The notes: a model not told the origin generated them from the letters alone. A DNA stretch of 64,000 nt from Mallotus nudiflorus (GCA_947683625.1 CANTUR010000066.1:4374001-4438000); one strand, 5' to 3'. Numbered from the stretch's first letter, positions 33,038 through 45,304 are shown. Numbers and translations: made by a program.

Positions 33038-35410
33038 ATGGATGTCGTACGAACCCTAAATTTGCCCATGTGGGACCCAGTGACACCTATAGTACACCCT
33101 TCTGGAAGTTTTGGGCTCAGTATTGGAGACAAGATCCCCCTATTTGTAGACTTGCGATCCCATATCCGTGGCTTGGCCACTAAAGAGGTTAGTACTCAAT
33201 TTCTTTAATTTTTCTCACCATTTTACTCCCTTAGCTTGATGCCCACACCTCAAGGGTGCCGGGAACTTTAGCAGTGCACATATCTAGTATGATGAGCTTC
33301 CTAAGGCCATACAGACTCGAATTCATGACACCGGGTTCTCCAATTTTATCCTGGCACTCCCAGCATAGCAAGGGCATATAGAATACCAGCCCTTACATGC
33401 CCTGATGGAAAGATGGTCTGATACCACCCATAACTTTCATCTTCCTTTTGAGGAGTTCACCCTATATCCAATGGCCTTCACTGTAATTACCGACATTTCT
33501 TATGCTAGAGATTATGTTCTCTTCGATGCCAGTCTTCATCAATTATCTCTCAACCATCTCACTTTCATCGAGCATCTTTTTGGGATGGTCCTAAACATGA
33601 AAGGGACCCACACAATGAAGCTTAAGTCCATTAGGAGCTTTTACACCCTTGCTAGAATTAAGGCGGCCACTACACCCCTATAGATTGATCAGGTGGTGCA
33701 CGCTTTCCTTGTTTATTACTACTCTCTTTACAGATACAGCCAGCTCTGTGGACTTGAGCTTCCTGATGCCTCTGAGGGATCTAGACTTGGTGGCGACCTA
33801 CGATTGGGGAATTTATGCCATAGTTTATCTTTACAGAAGTATGGATGAGCTGGTGCGTGGAGCTAGACGACTCTATGATTTGTGGCACACCATACTAGTA
33901 TTTTACTTTCTCTTTCTCCTTTCATATTCCATTCCAACTGTCATTGTTTGATCTTACTAACAATCCCTTATTTCTTTTACACAGGACTGGGCTTTAGAGT
34001 TGGAGCTGATAGTGGGGATCACCAGGGTCATTGACACTCTCTTCCTTACGATGGCGAGGTGGGGTCCTAATCGGGCTTGGAGGAGGCCTATGGCTCACAT
34101 TCATATCCATAGTGAGTGGCTAAACATGCTCACTTATGATGAGGTATGTACCTATAAATGTAACTAAAATTAATAATAAACTTATTAATGAAATTCACTT
34201 ACTTACTTGTTTATTCTTGTAGCTATGCCCGAAATTATAAGGCCCTCAAGCTCAATGGACACAGGCTATGGTTTGTTGCATCCCTCTATCCAGGAAGAGG
34301 GTTTTGCTCAGAGGCCCTTAATGTAAAGTTTGGTTCCTCGGGGAGAGGATACATCAGTGGCAGTCAAGTACTTAAGTGAGGTATGCACCTCTTACTCCTC
34401 CCCGACATATCTTCTAGGCGCACGAGTTAGAGGGAGATGAGCTCGATCATGCCTTATAGGGAGAGGATACTGCAGACTATTGTGAGCAGGGGAAGTCTAG
34501 CTATGTAGACTTTACATAAGCTTATCTTTTGCAACGAGTGCCCCTTCTTGAGCCTGCACTTCAGGTAAGTATGCAATGTTTTATTTTATTTATTATTTTA
34601 TATTTACTTATATATATTATTCTCTGACTTATTTTTCATCTTTTAGGCAACTAATAGGGCACCTGCTCCTTACCCTAGGCCATCTGTACAAGAGAGGCCT
34701 CATCAGTGCCCACACATCATTCATAGTGGTGAGGGTTCCTTTTCTAGGGCGCCATCCTTGACAGACCCCTTTAGCTCTCAATCCTAGGTAGTGGCTGGCA
34801 AACTTATTACCACTCTTGATCTATTGACTCATTATTGGATGCCTTCTTATGAGTTCTCTCATCAGTTTCTAACGTTGGATATGACCTTGGAGCCAGCATT
34901 CTTTCCAGAGGCTACTACCCATGAAAGTTTCTACCTTCATAAATCATGCTCTTAAGCTTTATAACACATGGCTAGTTCTAACATTATCAGTGGAACAGAT
35001 ACCTCGAGATCAGGGAGAGTACATGTACCGAGTGGTTGAGGCCTATAGGGAATTCCTAATACAGGTGACGCAATAATGGAAGGTACACACAGAATATGCT
35101 CTATTTCTATATGTATGCATGCTTTCATGATTTCTTACCTTTTATTGTGCTTTAATATGATCGAGATGAGGCCAATCAGGCTAGGATCACTGCCTTGGAG
35201 CATCAGCTCACTACTCTTCAGGTCGAGGGCGATGAGGAGGAGGGGGGAGCCGATGAGGAGTCTGAGGATAGCAGCGAGGATGAGGGGATTTATCCTACTG
35301 ATGCTTCTACAAATGAGCCTATGGACGAGCTAGCTGATGAGGAGGTCAATGATGAGCCTATGGACGAGCTAACTGATGAGGAGGCTGATGAGTCCGATAG
35401 TGATGAGTAG
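33038..35410 (+). pseudogene. Antisense plant-mobile-domain (PMD-like) gene, intron-bearing, degraded
   Basis: This lies on the strand opposite to the host retrotransposon. A likely start is ATG 33038. The PMD signature is clear from about 33320: 'GFSNFILAL', then 'MERWSDTTHNFHLPFEEFTL' (33405 onward), 'LSFLMPLRDLDLVATYDWGI' and 'YLYRSMDEL' (33750-33850), matching the aminotransferase-like plant mobile domain (ERW...TFHLP.GE; LPLL.D......YSWG...L..LYR). Plausible introns with GT-AG ends are 33898-33984, 34144-34222 and 34565-34646, and possibly 33188-33234, which is short. Frames on both sides of 33898-33984 fit the same domain. A coiled-coil-like stretch and an acidic tail end at TAG 35408-35410. 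Stops in the first part (about 33283 and 33366) and frameshifts near 33725 and 34223 show decay. Such domains occur in host genes and in transposons; its role here is unknown. Confidence 0.7.
35168..35410 (+). pseudogene. C-terminal coiled-coil and acidic tail of the antisense PMD gene
   Basis: The last exon is open for about 80 codons. It starts with 'EANQARITALEHQLTTLQVE', a heptad-like amphipathic segment, followed by a tail extremely rich in Glu and Asp. The tail contains a duplicated phrase 'EPMDELADEEV' / 'EPMDELTDEEA' (about 35318-35390) and ends 'DESDSDE'. The conservation of an open, strongly biased frame in an otherwise decayed gene suggests it was translated in the past. Confidence 0.6.
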
Positions 35411-35659
35411 AGAGGACTCTCTATAGGTTTTGTTAGCATATAGGTGTCCTTTTCTAGGAACCTTTAAGGCTTTACATTGTTTCCCTCTATCTGTCTAAAT
35501 TGATTTTTATTTTATTGACCCCTTTTTTATGCCTTCATATTTTGCACTGAGAATTTTTAGTGAAATTTTGAATGAATGAAGGTTTTTCATCTCTGAAACA
35601 CTTTGCTTTGACTTTAAATATACAACCTAGAGAATTCTTAGTGACATAAAGACTTATTC

Positions 35660-35820
35660 TGCCTGTTGTAGAGGTGTCACCTCTTTGAAGGGGTGCCACC
35701 TCTATGTGAAGGGGTGTCGCCTCTATGTGAAGGGGCGTCGCCTCTATATGAAGAGGTGATAGGTGATTTGCCTTTTCTCCTAGAGGCATCGCCTGATCAT
35801 AGAGGCGATTGCCTCTACAC
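35660..35820. repeat. Cluster of GAGGCGATGCCTC-type palindromes
   Basis: About eight imperfect inverted-repeat units of the type GAGGYGWYRCCTC are spaced at 20-30 bp, alternating with 'tatgtgaaggg'. The same motif occurs in both LTRs of this element (30695-30790, 31480-31565, 57255-57375). Each unit can fold into a small hairpin. Confidence 0.8.
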
Positions 35821-36022
35821 GCTTGTCCCACACACCCAAATCTTCTTTAAAATCCTTAATCTCTTCATTTCACTGCTTTCCCCTATTCTTCTTTCCCATA
35901 CAGCATTCTGACCTCCAATCAGGACTGAGAGAAGCTTGAAACAGCTACAACCAATTCTAAAAAGTCTAGATGGTGGGTTATGGGCTAGAATAGAGCCATT
36001 TCACCTATCCGCCTTCTAATCT

Positions 36023-37168
36023 TTGCATGCTAGGAAGATCAACTTCTCACTTCTTCATGTTCTTGCTCAGTTTTGGGATCCCCAAAAGCATGTTTTTTGG
36101 TTCAACACAGTAGAGATTTGCCCCTTGCCAGAGGCATTTAAAGTTATCCTGGGCTCTCACATAGATTCCACTAGACAGATTGTCATCCCTCCAATCGTAT
36201 CCCTGGATTTGAATACCATCCAATACCAAATGGCAAGATTGTTCAATAAGTCCCCTCATTCCTCTTGTTGTCACATTTTTGGCAATGAAATCTTGCTTAG
36301 CCCTTTCATAGAGACGGTAGCGGCTGTGGATAACAGCGAGGTTCCCTGGCCTCGAATGATAGCGCTCTTCTTATATGCTCAGTTATTATTGGTCTCCCCT
36401 TCTAGTAACTGTGACCCGAAGATCCTACATGTTTTGAACCAAGTAGAGAGTGGATTGAACCCTTTCCGTCTTATTCTGGCTAAGACCATTATCGAACTTG
36501 ATAACTTTTTTGAGACTAGGAGATTCTCTCAGAGTCCATTTCTCCTAGAGGTGAATCTCTTCTTTCTCTTACCACTTTATGCTTTCTATCATTCTTACCC
36601 ATTTGTCAATTCTACAAGCTTGGTTACAAGAGAAACTAAGATTACTGAAATCTCCTAAAGACATTGCTCACTATAAGGCCAAACACTGTCACACTCGGAG
36701 ACTTCATCTTATCCTAAAGGATACCCATAGCTAGTTATCTATATTCCCTAATACTCTAATTCAGTGGATCTGCCCATGGTGGAGACTGTAATATGTGACC
36801 CTCCGGTCTTACACCTATTATATTCCTTTGGCCAACCTCCATTTTGCCACCTTCTATAATCCAGCTCGACTCTGTAGACAATATGGATAAAAATAATGAA
36901 TTGTAGAGCTTGTACATGAGTTTGAACTAGGGCCTCTTTCTCAAAATTTTCTAGATAGCCTGGTTACTACTTGGCCTCGAAGGATCATTCAGAGGTTCAT
37001 TGACTACAATGGAGATCAATTTACAGATTACCAGTATAAGGCATGGGTTCAATTACAATAAGTAGAAAAAGAAGAATTTGTAAGCATTAGAAGGACAATG
37101 GTATTACAAGCATCGAGTGTCCAAGGGAGTCATAAGAGAAACAGAGAATATTATATCAGTTTATAAAA
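36023..37168 (+). pseudogene. Second antisense ORF, DUF7745-like
   Basis: The first 211 codons are open (36023-36658; the frame opens after a TAA at 36017 and no ATG defines the start). The beginning 'KINFSLLHVLAQFWDPQKHV' followed by 'FWFNTVEICPLPEAFKVIL' resembles plant DUF7745 proteins (L..FWDP....F.FG.VE..PT.EE+..LL). A middle part around 'RLILAKTIIELDNFF' and a later part beyond the stop, including 'YIPLANLHFATFYNPARLCR' and 'TWPRRIIQRFIDYNGDQFTD' (about 36820-37030), continue the family pattern. Stops at 36656 and beyond, many of them TAG, break it. The family function is unknown, and the assignment is from memory of the residue pattern. It may once have been one transcription unit with the PMD gene upstream; 35411-36022 between them holds only the palindrome cluster. 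Confidence 0.5.
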
Positions 37169-37529
37169 TTTAATCTTTTTATGTACTTTCTTTGTTGAAT
37201 GAGATTTCCTTTTTAAGTTAGACATGTATGTAATAAGCATTTAATAAAATGTTTACAATAATAAAGGCAATCCATTCCATTTAATTTAAGCACAATGTGA
37301 CTATACAATTTTGCTTCTTACATATCTCCTATCATTAATTGGCTTGCCCTTACAAGTTTTTCAACTAACTATTTTCTCTTTTCTCTCTCTCTCTCCTTTA
37401 ACATGTCCCTTACTTTTGCATAGACTGCCTTTTCAGGTTTTCAATCCAACAAGACTTTTTACTTTTTCCTTTTTCTGTCTCTAACTTTTGCCTAGGCAGC
37501 CTCTTTTGAGGTTTTCTCCTTAGTGAGAC
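37169..37529. other. Gap between antisense ORF and integrase end
   Basis: No gene is recognised. A pyrimidine-rich stretch (about 37374-37420) is present. The two convergent coding regions, integrase on the minus strand and the DUF7745-like ORF on the plus strand, end on either side of it. Confidence 0.5.
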
Positions 37530-38760
37530 TTTACAGAAAGTATTTCTTGAGCTTGTCCATGTTGATGGGCTCTCTGAATTCATTTCCCTCTAAGACAACT
37601 TCTTCACTTGGTAGGGACCTTCCCAATTCGGCTTGAACTTTCCCTGCGGATTAGTCATAATTGGCCTAGTGAGCTTTAAGACCAAGTCACCCTCTTTGAT
37701 CTTGCTTAGCTTAATCCTCTTGTTATAAGTCTAGGCTATCCTTTTTTGGTACAACTGAGAGTGATACATAGCCTTCATTCTCTTTTCATCTAAAAAGGTT
37801 AGCTGGGCCAACCGGCTTTCTACCCATTGATACTCAGGGATTTAGACTCTATGAGAACCCATAGTGACTAAATTTTGACCTCAATTGGCAATATAGCTTC
37901 ATATCCATATACTAAAGAATACAGAATGGCTCCTGTTGACATTCTGGCAGTGGTACGACTCTACCACCCAATCAATTCTATTCCACTTAATCCTTATTTA
38001 ATGGCCACATATCTTTCAGGCTAAGGAATGGGAAACATTTTTCCTATTACATGAATCTATATCCCCATAATGAAAACTATAGATAACTTGCCTAATCTTT
38101 GTAATTTTCTAGTATCTTGGCCAAAATTCTTTTCACATTCTTGTTTGCTGCCTCTATGGCCCCGTTAGCTTGTGGTTTATAAGGAGATGATCTATGATGC
38201 TCAATCTTGTATTCTTCTAACAAAGTGGTCATTTCTGTCCTAAACTAAACACCATTATCAGTGATGACCCAGTGAGGCAACCCATACCAATAAATTATGT
38301 TTTTTTCTATGAACATGGCCATTTGTTTTGACCCTACAGTGGTGAATGATTCTGCTTCTACATATTTAGAGAAATAGTCAATCACCACAATGATGTAACG
38401 ATGACCGTTAGATGCTTTCGGCCTTATCTCTCTAATAATTTTAATTCCCTATACTGCAAATGGCCAAGGAGAGGTTAATCCCTGAAGTTCCATAGAAGGC
38501 AGGTGGCTCATGTTGCCATATACTTAGTAGTTATGGCATCTCTTTACATACTTCACCCAATTTGCCTCCATGGTTAACCAGAAGTACCCTTGATAGGTTA
38601 TCTTTTTAGCGAGGACTATTCCATTCATATAGGGCCCATATACACCCTCATGAACTACTTCTATGATCTTCTGTGCTTTACCCTTATCGATGCATCTTAG
38701 GTGTACTCCAGTCGGCATCCTCTTATATAATATCCCATTATGGCTAATAAACTACCGTGA
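37530..38760 (-). pseudogene. Tat integrase
   Basis: On the minus strand the zinc-binding part is 38718-38524 (it starts MPTGVHLRCIDKGKAQKIIE and includes 'VHEGVYGPYMNG' and 'KYVKRCHNY'). The catalytic core follows: 'NGHRYIIVVIDYFSKYVEAE' (first Asp, about 38410-38350), 'GLPHWVITDNGV' then a stop (second Asp, about 38285-38250), and 'PQANGAIEAANKNVKRIL' (Glu, about 38185-38120). All three acidic residues can be seen. The C-terminal part down to about 37530 is readable with stops at Trp positions. Stops are frequent, so the enzyme is dead. Confidence 0.82.
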
Positions 38761-39092
38761 TAACATCCTCAATGACATCCTTTCTTTTCTATCAGTTTTC
38801 TCAAAGAATTGCCCTATCTTAAGATATCCTTATAGATCATAAAACCAAGGCTTCTTTATTGGATCAATTGACATTATTTTAATTTCCTCATAACAAGGAA
38901 TTCAAGCCCATACTAAGATAAAGGATTCATTTCTGCTCATCTACCTCCTTCCTATGTCAAAGCTAGGGTAGCCAACACATCTGCCATTTAATTCTCCTCT
39001 TGGGGCAAGTGTATAAATTTGTATTGCACGAAGGATAATAAGATTGTGGTTGAATAATCCCAATATGACTTTAGCTTATCTTCCCTCACTTC

Positions 39093-39329
39093 CTATTCCT
39101 TGGTGATCTGCTTTATTACCAGCATCAAATCCCTATACACTGTCACCTTTTCTACCCCCACATTCTTGAGTGCTTCTAGACAAAAAAAAATATAGGCCTC
39201 ATATTCAACTTGATTGTTAGTGACCTCGAATTGTAGCCTCTTTGCCATCGAGATTACTTCTCCTTCTGGCGAGACCAAAATCACACCAATGCCTACCCCT
39301 CTACTATTCATTGCTTCATCAAAGTACAT
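39093..39329 (-). pseudogene. Additional archaeal-type RNase H of the Tat lineage
   Basis: A 78-codon frame begins 'MYFDEAMNSRGVGIGVILVS' and contains 'FEVTNNQVEYEAYIF' and 'VTVYRDLMLVIKQI'. The Asp of 'YFDEA', the Glu of 'EYEA' and an Asp in the 'VYRD' segment are the catalytic acids of this RNase H type. The domain lies between the ordinary RNase H and integrase, which is diagnostic for Tat/Ogre-type elements. Confidence 0.8.
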
Positions 39330-39410
39330 TTTCTAAGTATGGATTTCTATTGCCCTCAGGTGTTCATCCAAAACTTCTAACTCCCATTCTTGTTCATCAT
39401 CCATCGGATT

Positions 39411-39840
39411 TTAGGCCAAAAAGTCTGCCATAGCCCTTCCCTTTATCACCTTTTTAGTAACATAATCTATGTCGAATTCAATGAGCAAGACTAACCATCT
39501 GGCTAATTTCCTTATCAGTGATGGAGTTTGCCAGAGATATCTAAGGGGATCATGCTTAAAAACTGCTTGAATCCTATAAGATTGGAAGTGATATTGTAGC
39601 TTCTTTTGTGTCCAAATCACCACCAAACAGGTTCTTTCTACTAGATTATATTTAGTTTTATAGGGCAGAAGCTTATTTCTTAAATAATATATGACATACT
39701 CAGCTCTCTCCTCTCCTTCTTGAGCTAACATTGCACCAATCGCATCCTTCTCAATAGCCAAGTAAAGAATTAGAGGCTTCCCCGGCCTTAGTGGCTGCAA
39801 AACTGAAGGATTCATCAAATACTTCTTAATAGTTTTAAAG
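39411..39840 (-). pseudogene. Tat RNase H
   Basis: The frame at 39818-39411 reads 'LILYLAIEKDAIGAMLAQEG', 'YYLRNKLLPYKTKYNLVERT' and 'ARWLVLLIEFDIDYVTKKVI', ending with 'AMADFLA'. This is the RNase H domain fused to plant Ty3/Gypsy reverse transcriptase. The usual 'L.VSE.AVSAVL' start is altered (Ala-Ile-Glu in place of Ser-Glu), but the order is clear. Confidence 0.8.
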
Positions 39841-39859
39841 TCATACTGACACTTGTCAT

Positions 39860-40650
39860 CCCAAATGATTAGCTGATTATTCTTTAAAAGCTTGAAGAGC
39901 AGCTCATAAATGGTAGTCAGTTTGGCTATGAACCTGCTGATGTATTGTAGCCTTCCTATAAGCCCTCTAACTTTTTTCTCATTCTTTGGTGCGACATCTC
40001 TCTAATTGCTCTAACCTTTTCCAGATCCACCTCTATGCCTTTTTGACTGACAATATGTCCCAATAGTTTCACAGACGTCACCTCAAAAGCACATTTCTTT
40101 GGATTCAGTCTAAGGTTGTACTTTTAAGCTCTTGCCAGGAACTTGTCTAAGGCTTCAAAATGCCCTTGTTTGGTCAAAGACTTCACCATCATGTCATCTA
40201 TATACAATCCTATCTCTTTGTGGATTAGATTATGCAGTAGTGTGGTAGCCATTCTTTAGTAAGTAGCTCCTGTATTTTTCAATCCAAATGGCATAATCGT
40301 GTAACAGTAAACACCCCACTCAGTGATGAAAGAGGTCTTCAACTAGTCAATCACTCCATCATAATCTGATTGTATCCTGAGAAGTCATACATGAAGGAGT
40401 ACATGGCACCGAAAGCTGCACTGTTGACCAAGGTGTCAATATGCGATAAGGGAAAATCATCCTTAGGACAAGCCTTGTTCGAGTCCCTATAGTACACACA
40501 CATCTTAACTTTACCATCTTTCTTAGGAACCAAGACTATGTTAGTCATCCACTGGGTGTCATTTACCACTTTTAGGAACTTCTCTTTCAATTGCTTTTTT
40601 ACTTCTTCTTTTACTAGGAGAGCCCATTCTGGCCATTGTCTTCTTTTTTT
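39860..40650 (-). pseudogene. Tat reverse transcriptase
   Basis: The minus-strand frame at 40590-40351 holds 'NIVLVPKKDGKVKMCVYYRD', 'NKACPKDDFPLSHIDTLVNS' and 'FMYDFSGYNQIMM' (first catalytic Asp). The next part, in pieces, contains 'VYCYTIMPFGLKNTGATY' (about 40300-40250) and the catalytic box YIDD (40193-40204), followed by 'MMVKS'. A stop interrupts 'RA-KYNLRLNPKKCAFEV' and another follows 'GVID'. Both active-site aspartates survive although the frame is broken. Confidence 0.85.
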
Positions 40651-41294
40651 TATTTTATCATTGTGATGTGAGAATACATGGGAATCCTGTGTTTCACAAT
40701 CTCTCTATCAATCCCAAGCATATCCTCATAGCCCCAAGCAAATACTTGCTGTCTCCTTTTAAGAGTTTCTTTTATTTTTTCTCTCTTATCAGGAGTTAAG
40801 TCAGAAGCAATAAGTATATTTCTAGGGTTATCACTTATGCCTAGATTAAATGATTCAGTTTGCATTAAATTAATGTCAAACATATGCATGAAATGATCAT
40901 CACATACAGCATAACCATTAGGAAACACATCACACAAGTAAGCACAATCAAACTTCATCATATTAACTTTAGAAAGAAAAATATCATCAGTCTCAAACAA
41001 ATTAGAAACAGAAAGGTCAATGTCATCATAAAAAACATCCATAATAGAATTAAGGATAAAGGCTTCGAAGTTAAATTCCTCTTCCTGGTCAGTAGCATCC
41101 TTCAGCTCCACTACAGGAATGTCCCCTTCTAATTCTGAAGTCAATATTAGCTCTTTTACCATAGGCTCTTCAACAATAGGCATTTGGTTCCCGCCCACAT
41201 ATTCAGTAAAGATTTCAAATCCAAGGACTAGTTTCTCAGTGATCATCAGGGGCTCAAGGGCTCCTTGGTAAGTGTAATTGGCACCTTCTTCCAT
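40650..41294 (-). pseudogene. Tat pol, protease-to-RT linker
   Basis: A 214-codon frame without internal stops has an acidic, weakly conserved first two thirds. A recognisable end, 'TPDKREKIKETLKRRQQVFA' followed by 'WGYEDMLGIDREIVKHRI', is the segment that precedes the reverse transcriptase in this lineage. The last codons 'HITMIK' run into a frame break near 40650, just before an A/T-rich run. Confidence 0.7.
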
Positions 41295-41503
41295 AAATGT
41301 TTCCTAGAGCATCTTCTTCTTTGACTCAGCCATAATTCTGCTCTTCCTATACTTGCCCTCAGCTTCTTCCTTCTCGTCAAACACATCCTCCCCTGAATAT
41401 CCTAACCCATGCTTTAAAATCGATACCTTAGGTTCAACAAATCCCGATGGGCCCTGCTAATTCTTTTTGAGTCCTATCCTAGGCATAAATTGCATGCTCT
41501 TTA

Positions 41504-42017
41504 TCATACTGACATCTTTGGATTCAGCTCATCTTCATAAGTCATGTAGACTTTGAAACTCAGGCTATTCAGGATCTCAGTAGGAGCTAGTTTTAATGTA
41601 GTAACTGCAACCTCTATTTCAACCATTATAGTAACCACCCTCCCCGCATATGGAAATTTGATATTTTGATGAACAATGGATGACACTCCCCCTAAGGATG
41701 GAACCATGGTCTTCCCAAAAGAATAGCAAAGGTGACTAGGATGTCTATTATATGAAGGTTAACCTAAACTTCAATAAGTCCAATATTGACCAAAGCCTGG
41801 AAAGTTCCTTCAACTGGCCATTTCATATCATTATAGGCCTTTATGACTACATCAGAGGGTTTCAAATCAACTACCGTCAAGCCTAGCTTCAGTAGGATCA
41901 TCAGAGGATATACATTGATGGCTAACCCATTATCGACCATGACACAGCATGTCAATTTGCCTTTCACTTCGACTTTAATGAACAGAGCTTTGTTGTGATC
42001 CTTTCCTTCTAAGGGCA
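41504..42017 (-). pseudogene. Tat aspartic protease, 3' part (left of the E3 insertion)
   Basis: The minus-strand frame 42017-41764 begins with 'PLEGKDHNKALFIKVEVKGK' and carries the active-site segment VMVDNGLAINVYPLM (lineage norm VDNGSALN..P), with the catalytic Asp kept and Ser changed to Leu. After a stop, 41707-41504 continues with 'GGVSSIVHQNIKFPYAG', matching the end of the retropepsin and following spacer. E3 is inserted a few codons upstream of the active site. The frame continues on the other side of E3 at 53687. Confidence 0.8.
42013..42017. other. Target-site duplication of E3, left copy
   Basis: GGGCA directly precedes the E3 5' LTR and is repeated at 53687-53691 directly after the 3' LTR. 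Confidence 0.93.
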
Positions 42018-42366
42018 TGTAATAACCCTAGTTTTTAAATTATTTTAATATATAATGAGATATGCAGTATTAATAAATTTAAAGGTTATATTTAATTATT
42101 TTAATATTTTGTGATTAATCATTATTATTTTATGTTTAATTAGATTTTCTACGTAAATAATTTATTTTGAAACTTATTATTTTGAACATTTAATTTGCAT
42201 TGTTTATATTTACTATTTTTGGATAGTATTATTTTAATAATATTTAATTTAGAGCATTATTATTTCTATTATGGTTTTATCAAATTTCATTATTTATTTT
42301 ATTATAATTATCATTATTAATTATTATTAATTGTATATATATTAATGTATGTGGATATGTGTGTGT

Positions 42367-42409
<43 letters not shown>

Positions 42410-44792
42410 TAAAAGATATTTTTGTTTTGTGGTGGAGATTCGTTTACATAAAGTTATATTATATTATAATATAAAGTTTTATTTTATATATCTTTTAGAC
42501 AACCACCACCACTCCTTATTGCCTTCACTGCATCTCTTCTTCCTCTTCTTTTATGGTGAAGCTCAGTAATGCAACAACAACAACAACAATGAGCCACCGT
42601 CGCCTCCTCCTCCTCCGGCCACCTCTTTTTGTGTTTCTAGTGTCTACCGACTCCGATGAGCTTGAATCTAACATTAGTTTGAGCCCTAATCTTCCATTGC
42701 TTGAGTTTTCTTGAATTTTTAGTTTTTGAGCTATTAGGGTTTCCAAATTTTTTTAAGTTAAATCTTGATGAATCTTGCAAACTCCCTTTATTAAAGTTGA
42801 CCTTGGTAGCTTAATCTACATGTTTATATTTTTGTTATAATTTTTGGAATTTATTTTAATTTTTGTGAATTTTTTAAGATTTTATTATTATTTATTTAAT
42901 TTTTGTAAATTTATTTATTTAATTATAAAATTGTTTGATTTAGTGTTTTTATGAGTTATTATTAATTTTAGTGTTGATAAATTAATTTTTGTGAATATTA
43001 TATAATTTTTAGTTTATGTAAATATTGAATTATTGAGTTAAATATGTATTTTTGTTCAAATTATTGTTTAATAATGTGTTTTAGTTAATATTATTATTAT
43101 ATATGTTGATAAAATAATTTTAATGATTTTATATAATTTTTATAGAATTTTTTAGTAATATTAGTCTTATTATGTATATTTTCAATTTTTAGGGTAATTG
43201 TGTAATTTTATTAAAATTATAGTTAAATACTATGTTTTAATTGGTTTTAGAATTATTTAAGGTAATAAAATGATTTTTATAAATTATTTACTATTTTTAA
43301 CTAATTAATACTAATTTTGAAAATTATTTTCAAATAATATATTATTTACTAATTAATGATTAAATGGGGTTTTAATAATTTTAATATGTATTTATGCTAT
43401 TTGAGTTATTTGGATATATAAAACTGATTTTTATGAATTTATATTGAATTATCGAGAAATTTGATTTTTAATAATATTATATTATTATTTTGGGATTTTT
43501 ACTTAATTATTGTGAAAATAATTATTTTTAGTGTTTTAATGTTAAATATGCTATATTTGATATTTTGAGGATATTTGTGGAATTTATTGATTTTTAATAT
43601 ATTTATTATATTATTTGAATTTTTTGGTGAATTGTGGACCTCGGTTGAGGAATTGTGCAGTTTGAGGTCTCAACCAAGGGTTGTGTGAATTCTGGTTTTA
43701 GAAGTGTGTTCCGATTTTAGAAGTGTGTTTTTCTTGTAGGACTAGCTCTACTTTTTAGTAGAGATATGTTTGTTTTATAGAGGAAGCTCTGTCGAATTTT
43801 TAGTAGAATTCTCGTAAAATGTAACATCAAGTCGATCCTAAAATTTTGTGTCTGTCTGTGTTCCGTATTCTTAGATCAAGTCTCTTTAGAAGCTTAAGTT
43901 AGATTTATTCTGATTTATGTATTTATTTATTGTTTAGTTACGCTGAGACCGAGGTCTAGTAGACCGAACCCATCGAACCAGTCTCGAGGAGAGCAAACTT
44001 GTAAATTGTTATTTTATATATACATCGCACTTAGGTTGCATGTTTTAGAATATACATGTTTTGAAATTATATTTATTCATAAATTGTTTTATTGAATGTT
44101 TAGTATAATTTAGGTATATTTTTAGGTATAATTTTGATATATTTCTAAATAAATGCATGTTATATATTTATTTAGACTTAAATTGTTTTCAAGTATATTA
44201 TTGGTTTATTTTTGATATATTTCATGTTTGATTGGAATTTATCTAACATATATATACTCAAAATATACTTAGTTTATTTTAGGTATATTTCTGGTATATA
44301 TATGGTTTATTTTGTTATTATGAATGTCATTTTGCATTACTTATTTTCCTATATGTATTTTTTATTTTAAATGAAGGATATCGATAGAACGTGCTACCTA
44401 GTGGGCAACACTAGGACCGTGTACATATCGGTGCAATAGATTTAAGGTTGAGCGAGAATCATTCAAGGTATTATGATGTAATTAAGATTGATTGATTGAT
44501 TTGATATGTGATATGATTGATAGTGTGGTTACTGGAGCTCGGTTGACCTAGTGTCTCGGGATCAATCACACTGACAGTCAAACTGCTGAAACTCAGTTGA
44601 CTTAGTGTCTCAAGGCCAATCTACTGTCCATATGGAATAAGTGAATTTATTTGGAATTAAGTGAGCCTGTATAGCTAAAGTGATGTTATTATTAATTGAG
44701 GTTGCAATTAAATAGGGTTCTATTTAATCCTTCATAAACTTATGTTTTTTAGTATTATTATATAAAGTGATTTTCAGCATCTGTGTCAAATG

Positions 44793-44837
<45 letters not shown>

Positions 44838-45300
44838 TTATTATATACAAATGATTGATTGCATTTGACACATAGTAAATGCATGCATATATATTATAAC
44901 AATTCACTCAGTGAGGTCTGACTCCCCTCAGTTGATTTTTCAAGAGACTCTTCTTCTTCAGTCCTTAGTGGTAGACCTATTCATCGGATTTCTTCAGCCC
45001 TGACGTGTTTATGTAAATTACTTACTTGATTTTATATTGTACTCTAGAAAACAGCAGTAGTGAGTTGTATTTGGTTTTTTCTTGTATGTTAGTTGTAATT
45101 CAGAGGCCTGTCTTTGAATATTAAATATTTTGCTATGATATGACAGAGTTATATTTTTATATATTGATTTGAGTTTTATTCTGATGCATATTTTATTTTA
45201 ATAATTGCATGCTTTTATTTTTAGGCTTGCTATAGGTTCCGAATTCGAAAGAATTCATGTTCCTTAGCGCCAGTCATGACTCTTGGTTTGGGTCATGACA
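42018..45300 (+). repeat. E3 5' LTR
   Basis: The LTR starts TGTAATAACCCTAG and ends GGTCATGACA. It contains (TA)n runs at 42370-42405 and 44790-44832, the GGTATAT array (about 44105-44310) and the hairpin cluster (44397-44630). About 130-150 bp near 42490, present in the 3' LTR (about 50765-50905, including a GC-richer 'cctccttcacgccatcattc' part), are missing here. Short frames at 42345-42569 and 42525-42746 are repeat translations. Confidence 0.92.
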
Positions 45301-45304
45301 AAGT

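Noticed and set aside
36047..36274. Minus-strand frame opposite the DUF7745-like ORF
   Set aside because: The plus strand has the longer frame with family-like motifs, and no retrotransposon domain fits the minus strand here.
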